Of a stretch of 64,000 nucleotides of DNA, positions 1 through 12,167 are shown piece by piece (position 1 is the first letter of the stretch; the number at the start of each line of letters is the position of its first letter). The translations under genes were made by a program, and so were the position numbers. The DNA is from Gordonia rhizosphera NBRC 16068. GTDB lineage: Bacteria; Actinomycetota; Actinomycetes; Mycobacteriales; Mycobacteriaceae. The stretch covers positions 17,610 through 81,609 of the forward strand of contig NZ_BAHC01000053.1 in assembly GCF_000298195.1 (NCBI RefSeq), given 5' to 3'. The notes beneath the pieces are model-generated. The model worked only from the letters and a program-made list of their open reading frames with translations. It was not told the DNA's origin and made no database searches.

Positions 1-1
1 G

Positions 2-445
2 CACCCCGACTACATCGACACGCTGGCCACCTCCACGCCGATCGCCGCCCACGTGCCGGTCGACTTCGAACTGCGCGGCTGCCCGATCGACCGGGGACAG
101 TTGCTCGAGGTGATCACTGCATTCCTGGCCGGCCGTAAACCGAACATCCCGAACACCACCGTGTGCACCGAATGCAAACGCCGCGGCCTCACCTGTGTGA
201 TGGTCGCGCACGGCACGCCGTGTCTGGGGCCGGTCACCCACGCCGGCTGCGGCGCGGCGTGCCCGGCCCAATCTCGTGGCTGTTACGGCTGTTTCGGCCC
301 GGCGCCCGACCCGAACATCGCGTCGCTGTCGGGGTGGCTACGGGAGTCGGGGACCAGCGAGGACACCATCGACCGGATGCTCGCGACGTTCAACGTGGCG
401 GCACCGGAGTTCGTCGAGGGGCGCCGGCATGGCCGAGGAGACTAG
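2..445 (+). CDS. [NiFe]-hydrogenase small subunit, group 3b type (3' part only)
   Basis: The frame is open from base 2, so the gene starts left of the window and only its last ~147 codons are visible. The product should be the iron-sulfur electron-transfer subunit of a cytoplasmic hydrogenase. The visible part has the Cys-rich C-terminal half of such subunits: [11 protein letters not shown], a [14 protein letters not shown] stretch, then [14 protein letters not shown], enough cysteines for the medial and distal clusters. It overlaps the large-subunit gene by 17 bp (stop at 443-445, next start at 429), so the two are translationally coupled. Group 3b (Hyh/Hyd3-like) is inferred from the partner subunit. 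The missing 5' end would be needed to confirm subclass. Confidence 0.85.
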   Translation, partial: HPDYIDTLATSTPIAAHVPVDFELRGCPIDRGQLLEVITAFLAGRKPNIPNTTVCTECKRRGLTCVMVAHGTPCLGPVTHAGCGAACPAQSRGCYGCFGPAPDPNIASLSGWLRESGTSEDTIDRMLATFNVAAPEFVEGRRHGRGD

Positions 446-1721
446 GCGGCTGACCCTGCGCGGACTTGCCCGCGTCGAGGGTGAGGGCCGATTGCATGTC
501 TCCATCACCGGGGGCTCGGTCGACCGGGCCGACCTGAACATCTACGAGCCGCCGCGCTTTTTCGAATCCCTCCTGCGCGGGCGGGACTTCCGCGAACCAC
601 CCGACATCACCTCGCGCATCTGCGGGATCTGCCCGGTGGCCTATCAGGTCAGCGCCTGCAACGCGCTCGAACAGGCCTGTGGCGTCGAGCTGAGCGACCC
701 GATACGCACCCTGCGACGGTTGCTGTACTGCGGGGAATGGATCGCCAGCCACACCCTGCACATCTACTTCCTGCACGCCCCTGACTTCCTCGGTGTCCCC
801 GACGCCGTCGAACTCGCGCGCCGGCAAAGCGAGGCGGTGGAACGCGGGCTCGCCCTCAAGAAGGCCGGCAACGCGATCCTCGAACAACTCGGCGGTCGAC
901 CCATCCATCCGGTCAACGTCCGGGTCGGTGGCTTCTACCGGGTGCCCACCCGCGCAGAACTCGCCCCGCTCGCCGAGCAACTGCGCCGCGCCCTCGACGA
1001 CGCGGTGCAGACCGTGGCGTGGGTGGCCGGGTTCGACTTCCCCGACGCCCGCCTCGATTGCGACCTGTTGGCCCTGCGTGGTCGAGATCGGTATCCGATC
1101 GAGGACGGGACCATCGCGTCGGCGAGCGGTGCCGCGTTCGACGCCGCGGAGTTCCCGGCGCACGTCGCCGAGCATCAGGTTCCGCACTCCACCGCTCTGC
1201 ACGCCCGCTTCGACGGGCACCGCTACCTCACCGGACCTCTCGCCCGGTTCGCGCTCAACGCATCGTTGCTCTCCCCGGTGGCGCAGCGGGCCGCGGCGGA
1301 CGCCCGACTCGATGACGAGTGTCGTAACCCGTTTCGCAGCATCGTGATCCGCAGCGTGGAGACGGTCTACGCGGTAGAGGAGGCGTTGCGTCTGATCACC
1401 GACTACGAACCCCCCGACCGACCGAACGTCGAGGTGGAGCCGGTCGAGGCCGTCGGCCACGGGGTCAGTGAGGCGCCCCGCGGGCTGCTGTATCACCGCT
1501 ACGCGATCGCCGCCGACGGCACGATCCGCGACGCCGTCATCGTGCCGCCCACCGCTCAGAACCAGTCGGTGATCGAAGATGACGTGCGCGCTATCGTCAC
1601 TGCGAACCTCGCCGCCGGCGATGCCGAGCTGACCGAACTGTGCGAGCGGACGGTCCGCAACCACGACCCGTGCATCTCGTGCGCCGCACACTTCCTCACC
1701 ACCACCATCGAGCGACGATGA
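429..1721 (+). CDS. [NiFe]-hydrogenase large (catalytic) subunit, group 3b-like
   Basis: This 430-residue protein carries the Ni-Fe active site of a soluble hydrogenase that probably couples H2 to NAD(P). The N-terminal ligand motif RICGIC is at about residues 63-68 (C65, C68) and the C-terminal DPCISCAAH at 413-421 (C415, C418, H421). Nine residues follow that His, the usual cleavable tail, which fits the maturation protease encoded next. The ATG at 429 was chosen because the protein then begins with the typical segment before [10 protein letters not shown]. An in-frame upstream ATG at 276 would lie inside the small-subunit gene. The class 3b call rests on length and overall look, as in the mycobacterial Hyd3 operon. 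Confidence 0.9.
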   Translation: MAEETRRLTLRGLARVEGEGRLHVSITGGSVDRADLNIYEPPRFFESLLRGRDFREPPDITSRICGICPVAYQVSACNALEQACGVELSDPIRTLRRLLYCGEWIASHTLHIYFLHAPDFLGVPDAVELARRQSEAVERGLALKKAGNAILEQLGGRPIHPVNVRVGGFYRVPTRAELAPLAEQLRRALDDAVQTVAWVAGFDFPDARLDCDLLALRGRDRYPIEDGTIASASGAAFDAAEFPAHVAEHQVPHSTALHARFDGHRYLTGPLARFALNASLLSPVAQRAAADARLDDECRNPFRSIVIRSVETVYAVEEALRLITDYEPPDRPNVEVEPVEAVGHGVSEAPRGLLYHRYAIAADGTIRDAVIVPPTAQNQSVIEDDVRAIVTANLAAGDAELTELCERTVRNHDPCISCAAHFLTTTIERR

Positions 1722-1731
1722 CGGTGCGGTC

Positions 1732-2499
1732 ATGACGGGCGTGCCGAAGACGGGCGTGCTCATCGGAGTCGGCAACGAATTCCGGCGCGACGACGGTGTC
1801 GGCCCCGCGGTCGCGCGTGCACTCGAGAACGTCGTCCCGCCGGGCTGGCGCATCGTCGAGTCGAGCGGTGACCCCACCGAACTCCTCGACGCGTGGTCGT
1901 CGGCGTCGACGGCGGTGACCGTGGATTCCCTCGTCTGCGAACCGTCGAATCCGGGCAGGGTACATCGGTTCGACCCCGGTGCGGTGCCGCTGCCGGTGGA
2001 TGTGCCGAGTTCGCATGGTCTCGGTGTCGCCGAGGCGCTCCGGCTGGCCGAGGTGCTCGGACGGGTGCCGCAGCGACACGTCGTCTACGCGATCGAGATC
2101 GCGGACACCGGTGTCGGAGAGGGGTTGTCGCCTGCGGTGGCGGCGGCGGTGCCGGTGGTGGTGTCCGCGGTGTGGGCCGAGATGGCGAACAACCCTTGCC
2201 ATCGACGGTATCCTCAGGAAAGGAGGCGTGTGATGTTGGCAAAGACCGGAGACTGGCTCATCACCGAACAGCCCGTGCTCGGCAAGGAACCGAGGATGGG
2301 ACTGATCGTCGAAGTACACTCGTCCGACGGTTCGCCGCCGTACCTGGTGAAATGGACCGACAACGATCACACCGCGCTCGTCTTCCCCGGGCCGGACTCG
2401 ATCGTGCGGACCGCCGCCGAGGTCGAGGCGGCCAACCAGGCGAGCGCCGAACGCGCCGCACGGGTGGAATCGGAACTGTCGCACCGATCCGAAGGCTAG
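1732..2499 (+). CDS. Hydrogenase maturation protease fused in frame to a DUF1918 domain
   Basis: The 255-residue frame has two unrelated parts. Residues 1-~160 are a HycI/HyaD-type endopeptidase, with GVGNEFRRDDGVG near the N terminus, a VDS segment and a later SSHG. This enzyme removes the C-terminal tail of the hydrogenase large subunit. Residues 168-255 (from MLAKTGDWLITE) match the small DUF1918 family, normally a free-standing protein. No stop separates them, but an excellent ribosome binding site (GGAAAGGAGG, 2217-2226) sits 6 nt before the ATG at 2233. The DUF1918 part may therefore also, or only, be made separately. The gene follows the large subunit by 10 bp. A lost stop codon would explain the arrangement. 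Confidence 0.8.
   Translation: MTGVPKTGVLIGVGNEFRRDDGVGPAVARALENVVPPGWRIVESSGDPTELLDAWSSASTAVTVDSLVCEPSNPGRVHRFDPGAVPLPVDVPSSHGLGVAEALRLAEVLGRVPQRHVVYAIEIADTGVGEGLSPAVAAAVPVVVSAVWAEMANNPCHRRYPQERRRVMLAKTGDWLITEQPVLGKEPRMGLIVEVHSSDGSPPYLVKWTDNDHTALVFPGPDSIVRTAAEVEAANQASAERAARVESELSHRSEG
2217..2235 (+). promoter_or_regulatory. Strong internal ribosome binding site and ATG for the DUF1918 part
   Basis: GGAAAGGAGG at 2217-2226 is nearly a full complement of the 16S rRNA 3' end. It is followed by a 6-nt spacer and ATG at 2233-2235, within the frame of the hydrogenase protease. It would start an 88-residue DUF1918 protein ending at 2499. Confidence 0.6.
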
Positions 2500-2753
2500 T
2501 CCTCCGGCGTTGCGCGGTGCTGCTCGACGTAGCTCACGATGTCGTCGAGTGTCCGTAGGTCGGCGTAGTCCGATTCGGGGATGTCGACCCCGAGCGCCTT
2601 CTTGACGCCGATCAGGAAGTTCAGCCAGTCCATCGAATCCAGGTCCGCCTGATCGCGCAGCGGTTCGTCGGCGACGAGTTCCTCGTCCGACAGTTCCGGC
2701 GCGACGTCGTACAGCGCGTCGGTGACCGTGCTCAGGATCGCTTCGCTGTTCAT
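2496..2753 (-). CDS. Acyl carrier protein
   Basis: An 85-residue acidic protein with the phosphopantetheine attachment motif DLDSMDW (Ser40) and typical ACP length. It is the last gene of a minus-strand unit after acyl-CoA synthetase, E1alpha, E1beta and E2 genes, so it may accept an acyl group made by that complex or by the ligase. The start ATG at 2751-2753 gives a normal ACP N terminus. Longer upstream frames would run into the E2 gene, whose stop lies 9 bp away. Its TAG stop overlaps the TAG of the convergent DUF1918 frame in one CTAG palindrome at 2496-2499, leaving no space for a terminator. Confidence 0.85.
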   Translation of the reverse strand: MNSEAILSTVTDALYDVAPELSDEELVADEPLRDQADLDSMDWLNFLIGVKKALGVDIPESDYADLRTLDDIVSYVEQHRATPED

Positions 2754-2761
2754 GGTGCCCT

Positions 2762-4090
2762 TCACAATTGGTCCGGCCGTTGCAACAGATCTCTGATGTG
2801 GGCGAGGAACAACCCGCCCCGGCGTCCGTCGCTGACCCGATGGTCGGCGGCGAGACTGGCGACCACGACCGACACCGGCCGGATGTCGTCGCCAACGACC
2901 CACGGGCGTACGACCGGTTTGCCGAAACCGACCAGCGCCACCTGCGGTGGGTAGATCACCCCGAACACCGACTCGACACCCTGATCGCCGAGATTCGTCA
3001 CCGTCAGCGTCGGGTCCGACACCTCCGAACTGCGGAGCTTGCCGGCCCGCGTCCGTTTCACCAGGTCGGTCAGATCCGCCTGAATCCGGTCCAGCGATTT
3101 GTCGGGCACGTCATGGATCGCGGGGGCGATCAGTCCGCCGCGACGCAGCGAGACCGCCACGCCGACATGCACGGCCGATTGCTGATGGAACTCCTCGTCG
3201 ATCCAGAACCCGTTCATCTCGGGGTAGCGACCGGCGGCCACGGCCACCGCCTTGAGCAGCAGCACCGCTGGCAGGATGCGCTCGGTGACCGAGCGTTGTG
3301 CGTTGCGTTCGGACAGCCACGCCTGCGCGGCGGCCAGCGGTATGGACTCCGACAGGTAGTAGTGCGGGATCTCCCGTTTGGACCGGCTCATCGCCGCCCC
3401 GATCGTCCGGCGCATCTCCTTGGCGCGGTCGGCTGCCGTTTGTGCGGGGGCCACCGACGGCGCGGATGGCTGTGCGGTGGGCGCCGCGTCGGCGGCGCGG
3501 TCGACGTCGGCGAGGGTGATCGCGCCGCCCGGCCCGGTACCCGAGACCACATCCGGATCGATGCCACGCACGTGAGCCCGACGCCGTGCGGCGGGGGAGA
3601 TACGGGTGCGGGTGATCGGTGCAGCGCCGGAATCTGCCATCGGCGCCGGGACAGGGGTGGCAGCGGTCGGAGCTGCGGTCGGCGCCGGTGCAGCGGGTGG
3701 TGTCGGTGCGGGCGGAGTCGGTGGTGGTGGCGGAGTCGGTGCGGGCGAGGTCGGTGCCGGCGTCTCGACCGCCGGAGTCTCTGCGATCGGATTCTCGGCC
3801 GCCGGAGTCGCGGGCGCTTGGGCCTGGGGTGGCCGGTCGGTGGGCGGCGTCTCGCCGGGCTCGAGGAACAACGCCATCACCGTGCCCACCGGGATGGTCT
3901 GGCCCACCTCGACGATGAGTTCGGCGACCGTGCCCTCGTGCCACGCTTCGACGTCGATGGCCGACTTGGTGGTCTCCACCTCGGCGACCACCTGGCCCTT
4001 CTCCACGGGGTCACCCGGCTTGATCATCCACTCGTTGAGTCGCGCCTCGTCCATGTCGGCGCCAAGCGACGGCAGCCTGAACTCGATCAC
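2762..4090 (-). CDS. 2-oxoacid dehydrogenase complex E2 (lipoyl acyltransferase)
   Basis: A 442-residue dihydrolipoamide acyltransferase. The lipoyl domain is at ~1-75 with the lipoylation Lys42 in ETTKSAID. A long Ala/Pro/Thr linker follows (~80-150), then a peripheral subunit-binding domain (~158-195, from RISPAARRRA), then the catalytic domain (~215-442) with the active-site ADHRVSDG near the C terminus. It moves the acyl group from E1-bound hydroxyethyl-type thiamine diphosphate to CoA. The start is GTG. The gene lies 10 bp after the E1beta gene. Substrate is uncertain: pyruvate, acetoin and branched-chain 2-oxoacids are all possible. Confidence 0.9.
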   Translation of the reverse strand: MIEFRLPSLGADMDEARLNEWMIKPGDPVEKGQVVAEVETTKSAIDVEAWHEGTVAELIVEVGQTIPVGTVMALFLEPGETPPTDRPPQAQAPATPAAENPIAETPAVETPAPTSPAPTPPPPPTPPAPTPPAAPAPTAAPTAATPVPAPMADSGAAPITRTRISPAARRRAHVRGIDPDVVSGTGPGGAITLADVDRAADAAPTAQPSAPSVAPAQTAADRAKEMRRTIGAAMSRSKREIPHYYLSESIPLAAAQAWLSERNAQRSVTERILPAVLLLKAVAVAAGRYPEMNGFWIDEEFHQQSAVHVGVAVSLRRGGLIAPAIHDVPDKSLDRIQADLTDLVKRTRAGKLRSSEVSDPTLTVTNLGDQGVESVFGVIYPPQVALVGFGKPVVRPWVVGDDIRPVSVVVASLAADHRVSDGRRGGLFLAHIRDLLQRPDQL

Positions 4091-4100
4091 CGGCGCCCAC

Positions 4101-5075
4101 CTACTCCGCGCCGAGGACGGAATGCACTGCGGTCACGATCTTTTCGGGCTGGGGGACAGCGGCCTCCTCGAGATGTCGAGCATACGGAATGGGCACCTCC
4201 GCGCTGCACACCCGCGCGGGCGGCGCGTCGAGCTCGTAGAACGCCTCCTCGACGATGCGGGCCATCACCTCGCCGGCGAGGCTGCCGCTGCGCCAGCCCT
4301 CGTCCACCACGACCGCACGGTGGGTTTTGGTCACCGACGACACGATCGTGGTCATGTCGAGGGGACGCAGCACGCGCAGGTCGATGACCTCGCAGCCGAC
4401 TCCTTCCAGGGCGAGCATTTCGGCAGCGCGCAGCGTCTTGTGCAGCGACCCGCCGTAGGTGATCAGCGTGACGTCGCCGCCCTCCCGGCGGATCGCCGCC
4501 GAGGAGATGTCGACCTCGACCGGGCCCTCGAGGTCCTCGGCGTCGTTGTAGAGCGTGGCGTGCTCGAAGATGATGACCGGATCCGGATCGGCAAGCGCCG
4601 GTGCGAGCATGCCGCGGGCGTCGGCGACGGTGGCCGGCGCCAGCACGGTGATGCCGGGGATGTGGGCATACCAGTTCTCCAGGCTGTGCGAGTGTTGCGC
4701 CGCCAGCTGCCGACCTGCGCCGGTGGCCATCCGGATCACGATGGGCACGGAGAACTGCCCTCCGGACATGTGCCGCAGGGCCGCGGCGGTGTTCACCACC
4801 TGATCGAGTGAGAGCAGGCTGAAGTTGACGGTCATCACCTCGACGATCGGGCGCATGCCGCCCAGCGCGGCGCCGATACCCACGCCGACGAAACCGAGTT
4901 CCGACAGCGGCGTGTCCCGGACGCGTTCGGGCCCGAACTCCTCGAGCAGCCCCTTGGACACGGCGTAGGTGCCGCCGTATCGGCCCACGTCCTCACCCAT
5001 CAGGAACACCCGTTCGTCGGCGATCATCGCCTCACGGATGGCGTCGCGCAGCGCGCCGCGGTAGGTCGTCTTCAT
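4101..5075 (-). CDS. 2-oxoacid/acetoin dehydrogenase E1 component, beta subunit
   Basis: A 324-residue transketolase-fold beta subunit. The N-terminal stretch [12 protein letters not shown] and the following [17 protein letters not shown] are typical of E1beta proteins, as is the C-terminal [16 protein letters not shown]. With the alpha subunit it forms the thiamine diphosphate-dependent decarboxylase of the complex. Its ATG overlaps the E1alpha stop by 4 bp (ATGA), so the subunits are translationally coupled. The short subunit lengths resemble AcoA/AcoB-type enzymes rather than the homodimeric AceE pyruvate dehydrogenase of this order. Confidence 0.9.
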   Translation of the reverse strand: MKTTYRGALRDAIREAMIADERVFLMGEDVGRYGGTYAVSKGLLEEFGPERVRDTPLSELGFVGVGIGAALGGMRPIVEVMTVNFSLLSLDQVVNTAAALRHMSGGQFSVPIVIRMATGAGRQLAAQHSHSLENWYAHIPGITVLAPATVADARGMLAPALADPDPVIIFEHATLYNDAEDLEGPVEVDISSAAIRREGGDVTLITYGGSLHKTLRAAEMLALEGVGCEVIDLRVLRPLDMTTIVSSVTKTHRAVVVDEGWRSGSLAGEVMARIVEEAFYELDAPPARVCSAEVPIPYARHLEEAAVPQPEKIVTAVHSVLGAE

Positions 5076-6070
5076 CGGAGCTCCTCGACCGGGGTGGTGA
5101 CATCGCGTTCGAGTTCCTCGACCGGCTCGAAACTGCCCTGCTCGGCGTAGGCGACCGCGGCGTCGACCTCGGCCTCGGCGCGTGCGTCGATCTCACCGGA
5201 TTCGTCCTCGGTGAGCAGCCCCGCCTCACGGAGCCGGTCGGTGAACGTCGTGATCGGATCGCGCTGCTTCCAGGCCTCCACCTCGGCCTTGTCGCGGTAG
5301 AGTTCCGGGTCGAACATCGAGTGCGCACGGAAGCGGTAGGTGAGGAACTCGATGAAGTAGGGTCCACCGGTGTCGCGGATGTGCTGCGCGCCGAGGCTGG
5401 CCGCCTCGTGGGTGGCGATCACGTCCATCCCGTCCACCTGCACCGTCGGTACCTTGTAGGCGGCGGCCTTGGCGGCCAGGTCGGTCTGCGACTGCGCACG
5501 TTCCAGCGCGGTGCCCATCGCGTAGCGGTTGTTCTCGCAGCAGAACAGGATCGGCAGATTCCACAGGGCCGCCATGTTCACCGATTCGTGGAAGGCACCC
5601 TCGGCGACCGCGCCGTCGCCGAAGAAACAGGCCGTCACCCGCCGTCGTCCCTGCATGGCGTCGGCCAATGCGATACCGACCGCCAGCGGCAGACCGCCGG
5701 CGACGATCGCGTTGCCGCCGTAGAAGCGGGAGTCGGCGTCGAACAGGTGCATCGACCCGCCCCGTCCGCGTGAGCAGCCCTCCTGTTTGCCGAACATCTC
5801 GGCCATGATCGACGTCATCGGCACCCCGCGGATCAGCGCGTGACCATGCTCTCGATAGGTGGCGACCACCGCATCGTCGTCGGTGAGTGCGCGCAGCGCC
5901 CCCACGGCTACCGCCTCCTCACCGACGTACAGGTGCAGGAAACCGCGGATCTTGGTGGCCCCGTACAGTTCTGCGGCGCGTTCCTCCATGCGGCGGATGC
6001 GCACCATGTCGCCGAGCAACTCCTGCAGAAACTCCCGGCGGTAGGGCAGGGTGGTCGTCGCGGTGTTCAT
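5072..6070 (-). CDS. 2-oxoacid/acetoin dehydrogenase E1 component, alpha subunit
   Basis: A 332-residue thiamine diphosphate-binding subunit. The cofactor motif runs from [12 protein letters not shown] to [11 protein letters not shown], and the HLYVGEEA and [10 protein letters not shown] segments are conserved in this family. ATG at 6070 was chosen: it gives the usual start before the [11 protein letters not shown] helix and leaves a 22-bp gap after the acyl-CoA synthetase gene. An in-frame upstream extension would overlap that gene, and a second ATG at 6096 is out of frame. Same unit as E1beta and E2. No E3 (lipoamide dehydrogenase) is encoded nearby, so the general cellular E3 is presumably shared. 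Confidence 0.88.
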   Translation of the reverse strand: MNTATTTLPYRREFLQELLGDMVRIRRMEERAAELYGATKIRGFLHLYVGEEAVAVGALRALTDDDAVVATYREHGHALIRGVPMTSIMAEMFGKQEGCSRGRGGSMHLFDADSRFYGGNAIVAGGLPLAVGIALADAMQGRRRVTACFFGDGAVAEGAFHESVNMAALWNLPILFCCENNRYAMGTALERAQSQTDLAAKAAAYKVPTVQVDGMDVIATHEAASLGAQHIRDTGGPYFIEFLTYRFRAHSMFDPELYRDKAEVEAWKQRDPITTFTDRLREAGLLTEDESGEIDARAEAEVDAAVAYAEQGSFEPVEELERDVTTPVEELR

Positions 6071-6092
6071 GTGCGCGACTCCGTCACGGTGT

Positions 6093-7862
<1,770 letters not shown>

Positions 7863-7960
7863 GTGGCTCACGCTACCGGCCGCGGTTTCGACGTGGTGGC
7901 GGTTCGGCCGGGTCCGGGACCTTCGACCCAGCCCGGTCGGCGATGGGCCCGGCGGTGTGT

Positions 7961-9592
7961 TCAGTAGCCCACGTCGCGGCGGGTCAGTCCGGCGAAGCCG
8001 GCGGCCAACGCTGCGGCGGCGAGGATCGTCACCACGACGAGGGGTGTTGCCGTGATGGTGTCCAGCGGCGCCTGCGGAGTGTGCTCGAACGGCGACGCCT
8101 CGCGCGACCAGTCGGGCATGCGGAACGATTCCGCGAAGATCGCCACCACCACGCAGTAGGCGACGGCGATCCACGCGACGATCGCCGCGGCCCGCGGGAG
8201 CCAGCCGATGCCGAGGACCGCGATCGCTATGATCAGCCAGACCGCCGGCACGTAGACAAGTGACACTCCGATGAGCCGGGTGATCTGGCCGAGATCGGAG
8301 ATGGTGAGTCCGTAGGCGAGCCCCTCACCGCACGCCCCGAACGCCAACACCAACGCACTGCCGCCCAGTGCCATGACGACGTGGCCGCCCAGCCAGGACA
8401 CCCGGTTGTTGGTGGCGGCGATCACCGGTTCGGCCAGCGCCGAAGTCTCCTCCCTACGTGCCCGCAACACGCTGTTCACGCCGTACGCAGCGGCCAGCAG
8501 TGCCGCGATCACCAGGGTCAGCGCGATGTAGGCGTCCACGGCCTGTTCCGCGCCGCCAGGCAGGTAGTCCGCGACCTGCGGGTTGTCCTTGATGAAGTCG
8601 GCGATGCTGTCGGTGAACGATCCATACGCCGCCGACAGGATGAACACACCGACCACCCACGCGATCAGCGAACCGCGGTGCAACCGCCATGCGAGCCCGA
8701 GCGACGATCCGAGCGCCCGAGACGCCGTCGCCCGCCCCGCGCGGTAGCCGAGTAGGCCTGCCCCGAAGTCCCGGTGCTCCAACAGCACCGCGCCGGCGGC
8801 GATCGACACCGCGCCGCCGATCAGGAACAGCAGCAGGGGCCACCAGGTGTTGTCGACGTAGGGCAGTGTGCGCTGGCCCCAGCCGATCGGGGACAGCCAC
8901 GACAAGGTGCCGTTACCCACGTCGCCCGCAGCTCGGAGTACATAGGCGAGGCCGATCGCCGCCGTGACGGCGCCGTAGACGCTGCGCGGGTTCTCGAAGA
9001 CCTGGGCCGCGAGCGCGGTGAGTCCGGCGAAGGCGAATCCGACGCCCGCGAGCGCCGCGCCCATCAGCACCGAGCCACCCACCGGCAGGCCCGTCAGCAC
9101 CGTGGTGAGGGCCACCACCACCCCTGCCGCCAGATCGGCCATGATCGCGAGCACGACCGCGGCCATGAGCGGCGCCCGGCGCCCGACCCGGGCCGAGCGG
9201 ATCAATTCGGCGCGGCCGGTCTCCTCGTCGGATCGGGTGCGTCGGCCGACGAGGAACATGTTCATCAGTGCGAGGACGATCGCCGCGTAGCCGAAGATCT
9301 CGAAGACGACTTCGCCGCCCACCGTGGCCAGCAGGTCCTGCGGCCCGCTCAGTGCGACCAGTGCAGGGTTGCCGCCGACGGTTTCGCGCAGTGAGGCCAG
9401 CTTCTCCGGTGTGTCATAGAGATCTTGGCTACCAAAGGATTGGAAGCCCACCAGGGCCGCAGTGCCCAGCAACCAGAAGACCAGGCCGATCCGCTCGCGG
9501 CGCAACCCGAAGCCCAGCAGCAGGCCGAAGCCGGTGGTGGTCTCCGAGGCCCGCACTCCCGACGGACCGGCCACCGTGGTCATTGTGCTCAC
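7961..9592 (-). CDS. ABC-2 type exporter permease
   Basis: A 543-residue membrane protein with about 12 hydrophobic segments arranged as two similar halves. It resembles the permease partners of DrrA-like ATPases that export antibiotics or lipophilic drugs in actinobacteria. It starts 4 bp inside the end of the ATPase gene (9589-9592), so both are translated together. The N-terminal [12 protein letters not shown] region is cytosolic. A drug or secondary-metabolite substrate is inferred from the family only. Confidence 0.8.
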   Translation of the reverse strand: MSTMTTVAGPSGVRASETTTGFGLLLGFGLRRERIGLVFWLLGTAALVGFQSFGSQDLYDTPEKLASLRETVGGNPALVALSGPQDLLATVGGEVVFEIFGYAAIVLALMNMFLVGRRTRSDEETGRAELIRSARVGRRAPLMAAVVLAIMADLAAGVVVALTTVLTGLPVGGSVLMGAALAGVGFAFAGLTALAAQVFENPRSVYGAVTAAIGLAYVLRAAGDVGNGTLSWLSPIGWGQRTLPYVDNTWWPLLLFLIGGAVSIAAGAVLLEHRDFGAGLLGYRAGRATASRALGSSLGLAWRLHRGSLIAWVVGVFILSAAYGSFTDSIADFIKDNPQVADYLPGGAEQAVDAYIALTLVIAALLAAAYGVNSVLRARREETSALAEPVIAATNNRVSWLGGHVVMALGGSALVLAFGACGEGLAYGLTISDLGQITRLIGVSLVYVPAVWLIIAIAVLGIGWLPRAAAIVAWIAVAYCVVVAIFAESFRMPDWSREASPFEHTPQAPLDTITATPLVVVTILAAAALAAGFAGLTRRDVGY

Positions 9593-10515
9593 CTCGCACC
9601 GCCCGGGGTCGAGGCGTCACCCGGCACCGGCGACACGGAGTCGTCGTAGTGGCGCAGGAAGATGTCCTCCAATGTCGGGGGCGAGCTGGCGAGGTTACGC
9701 AGCCCCAGCGCCGCGAGCTCACGCATGACGGTGTCGAGATCGACGGCGTCGACGTCGAATCTGATCTGGTTGCCGTGGCGGACCACGTCGTGCACCCCCG
9801 GCAACCGATCGATCCCGACGGGTTGCTCGTGGGTCTCGGCGGTGATGGCCAGACGACTGAGGTGGCGCAGTTCGGCGAGGGTGCCGCTCTCCACCGTGGT
9901 GCCGAGTCGGATGATGCTGACTCGGTCGCACAGCACCTCGACCTGGGCGAGGATGTGGCTCGACAGCAGCACCGTCCGGCCCTGCTCCCGGACCTCGGCG
10001 ATGCACCGCTGGAACTCCGCCTCCATCAGCGGATCGAGTCCGGCGGTGGGTTCGTCGAGCAGCAGCAGTTCGGCGTCGGAGGCCAGCGCGGCGATCAGCG
10101 CGACCTTCTGTCGGTTGCCCTTGGAGTAGGTGCGCGCCTTCTTGCGCGGGTCGAGGTCGAAACGCTCGAGCAGGTCGTCGCGGCGGCGTCGGTCGGAGTC
10201 GCCGCGCAGGCGGCCCATCAGGTCGATCACCTCGCCGCCGGTGATGCCCGGCCACAGATTCACGTCGCCGGGGACATAGGCCAGGCGCCCGTGCAAGGCC
10301 ACCGCGTCGCGCCAGGGATCACTGCCGAGCACACTGATGGTGCCGGAATCGGCGCGCAGCAGACCCAGCAGGATGCGGATCGTGGTGGTCTTCCCGGAAC
10401 CGTTCGGACCGAGGAAGCCGTGTACTTCGCCTTCCTCGACGGTGAGGTCGAGGTTGTCGAGCGCCTTGACATGCCCGAAGGTCTTGGTCAGTCCCGAGAT
10501 CGAGATGGCGGTCAT
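9589..10515 (-). CDS. ABC transporter ATP-binding protein (DrrA-like)
   Basis: A 308-residue ATPase. The Walker A GPNGSGKT is at residues 36-43, the signature region is [15 protein letters not shown] (a degenerate LSGGQ as in the DrrA/CcmA group), the Walker B is [12 protein letters not shown], and the switch His is in LLSSHIL. It has a C-terminal extension (~215-308) usual in drug-export ATPases. It powers the adjacent permease. The ATG at 10515 gives the standard N terminus [11 protein letters not shown]. Confidence 0.88.
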   Translation of the reverse strand: MTAISISGLTKTFGHVKALDNLDLTVEEGEVHGFLGPNGSGKTTTIRILLGLLRADSGTISVLGSDPWRDAVALHGRLAYVPGDVNLWPGITGGEVIDLMGRLRGDSDRRRRDDLLERFDLDPRKKARTYSKGNRQKVALIAALASDAELLLLDEPTAGLDPLMEAEFQRCIAEVREQGRTVLLSSHILAQVEVLCDRVSIIRLGTTVESGTLAELRHLSRLAITAETHEQPVGIDRLPGVHDVVRHGNQIRFDVDAVDLDTVMRELAALGLRNLASSPPTLEDIFLRHYDDSVSPVPGDASTPGGAR

Positions 10516-10827
10516 GATTCCAGTGTCATCGAGCCGTCCGAGGATCGCCAGGGGCCTATGTCACGGTGTCGTGGAGCGATGGCGACGGAGTCGACCCCAC
10601 CGGGACCTCGACCATGGCCGAACAGGCGGTCTCGGTGGGCCCGCCGGACTGAGTTCCGGCGGACCCACCGGGGGGTGGCCCGGTTTCACACTATGGAGTT
10701 CTCAAGGAACGTGCGTCCCGGTGGTTCCGGGGTGGTCTGGTCGGGTCGGGTCGTAGTGCTGGTCGGTTCTTCCTGGTCGTGCTCGGGGTCGGGCTTTGGG
10801 TCAGGCCTGCGGGCTCAGGCCTGCGGG
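10516..10827. other. Non-coding interval between ABC exporter and 13E12 pseudogene
   Basis: No convincing gene in 312 bp. It contains the exporter's presumed promoter region and one strong hairpin listed separately. Confidence 0.5.
10633..10670. terminator. GC-rich hairpin, possible terminator
   Basis: Arms of 16 nt (10633-10648 and 10655-10670) pair with one mismatch around a 6-nt loop (CTGAGT). There is no U-tract on either side, common for actinobacterial terminators. It lies downstream of the minus-strand 13E12 pseudogene. Confidence 0.45.
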
Positions 10828-12097
10828 TCAGGCGGCGACGTCGTCGAGGTGCACGGTTCGGCGGTTGTAGGCGGGGATCGGGGTGCGTTTCGGGTCCTGC
10901 TCCACCGGCGGCAGCAGCCAGGGATGCCGGTCGGCGCCCATGATGATGTCCCAACCGGAGGCGTGGATCTGGGCGTGACACGAGGTGCACAACAGGCAGC
11001 TGTTGTCCAGGTCGGTGGGCCCACCGTCAGCCCACTGCCGCACATGATGACACTGCGTATATCCTGCTGCCGCACCGCATTTCACACAACACTGGTCACG
11101 GACGATCAACGCCCTGCGTTGATGATGAGTGAACAGGCGCTGCGGGTGTCCCATGTCCAACGGCACGTTCTCGCCGTCGACGATGATCGCGGTCACCGTC
11201 GCGTCACAGGACAGCGTTTTCGCCAGGGTCTGCGAGATCGGGCCCAGCCACTGCAGGGCCGCCGCATCCGGGGTGTCGACGGGGACGGTCAGATTCAACT
11301 GTGTTTTCGGGGCCGCCACCAGATCGGTGACCCCCGACTCGGCGGCACGTGCGGCGGCATCGAGGATCCTCTCCAGCGCGTCGGCGCGGCGTTGCCCGGC
11401 GCTGCGGGCGTCGTCGGACCCGTCGGGTTCGGGGCGTTTACCGGCGAGGGATTCGATGGCCGACACGAGTTTCTCCCCGGTCACGATGTCCAGGTTCGCG
11501 TGTACCTCCAACCGGCCGTCCGTCGTCGGTGGGCTTGCTAGTCCACTCGTTGATGGAACGGTCCTCGCTCGCCGGGACCCCGCCGTGGTCGTCGGCGATC
11601 TGGTTGCCGAGCTTGCGGGCGGTGTTGAGCACCTCGCGCGGGGTGGCCCCGGCACACGCTTGGGCGATCAGGGCCAGTTTGTGCTCGATGCGTGACACCT
11701 CGCTCAACGGTTCGGGGGAGCGCTTCTCGACATGGGCCATCCCGCGGACCAGGGCGTCGACGTGTTCTGAGGAGAAGACCCCATCGCCCGAGTACGCCGC
11801 GACCCGTTCCAGGGTGGACAGGGCGGCCGCGATGCGCAGCCACCGGTCGGCCACGACCGGTGCGGCGCCCATCTTGATCAGCAGCGCGCGGGTCTTGCCG
11901 CCGGTCTGGCGGGCCACCCCCAGCCGGTCCAGGGCGCCGGTGTGCACGGCGAGTTGGTGGTCGACCACGTTGCGCAGGCCCATCAGGATCTTGGGGGTGT
12001 CGAACACCTGACGGCCGGTGGCGTCGGCGGTGATGGTGAGGTCACGGACGGTGGGGAGCAGGGTGTCGATCGGCATGCCCCCATGGTAGTCGAACAT
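10828..12097 (-). pseudogene. 13E12-family (DUF222 + HNH endonuclease) gene, frameshifted
   Basis: The 5' part (12097 or ATG at 12076 down to ~11540) encodes a DUF222 domain. The 3' part, in another frame (~11550-10828), encodes its continuation and a C-terminal HNH nuclease with CCVKCGAAAGYTQCHHV and LCTSCHAQIH. Joining the two frames near 11530-11550 restores a normal family protein of ~420 residues. Going 5' to 3' one base must be skipped, so the gene carries a +1 insertion (or -2 deletion). 13E12 proteins are repeated many times in mycobacterial and Gordonia genomes and their role is not settled. Sequencing error remains possible. Confidence 0.8.
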
Positions 12098-12167
12098 CTG
12101 TGCGAACTGCGACGCTGCGGTGGGTTATCCACAGGCCAGTCTGAAACCCGTAACACCTCGTCCCTCA

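Noticed and set aside
2768..4387. Long plus-strand open frame of ~539 codons opposite E2/E1beta
   Set aside because: Arg/His-rich composition with no domain; it is the antisense shadow of GC-rich E2 codons. Similar long shadows lie opposite otsB1, the ABC exporter, oxoprolinase, the propeller gene and sulfatase 2.
9268..11541. Plus-strand open frame of ~757 codons across the ABC ATPase and 13E12 region
   Set aside because: It runs antisense to clearly coding genes and shows no recognisable family.
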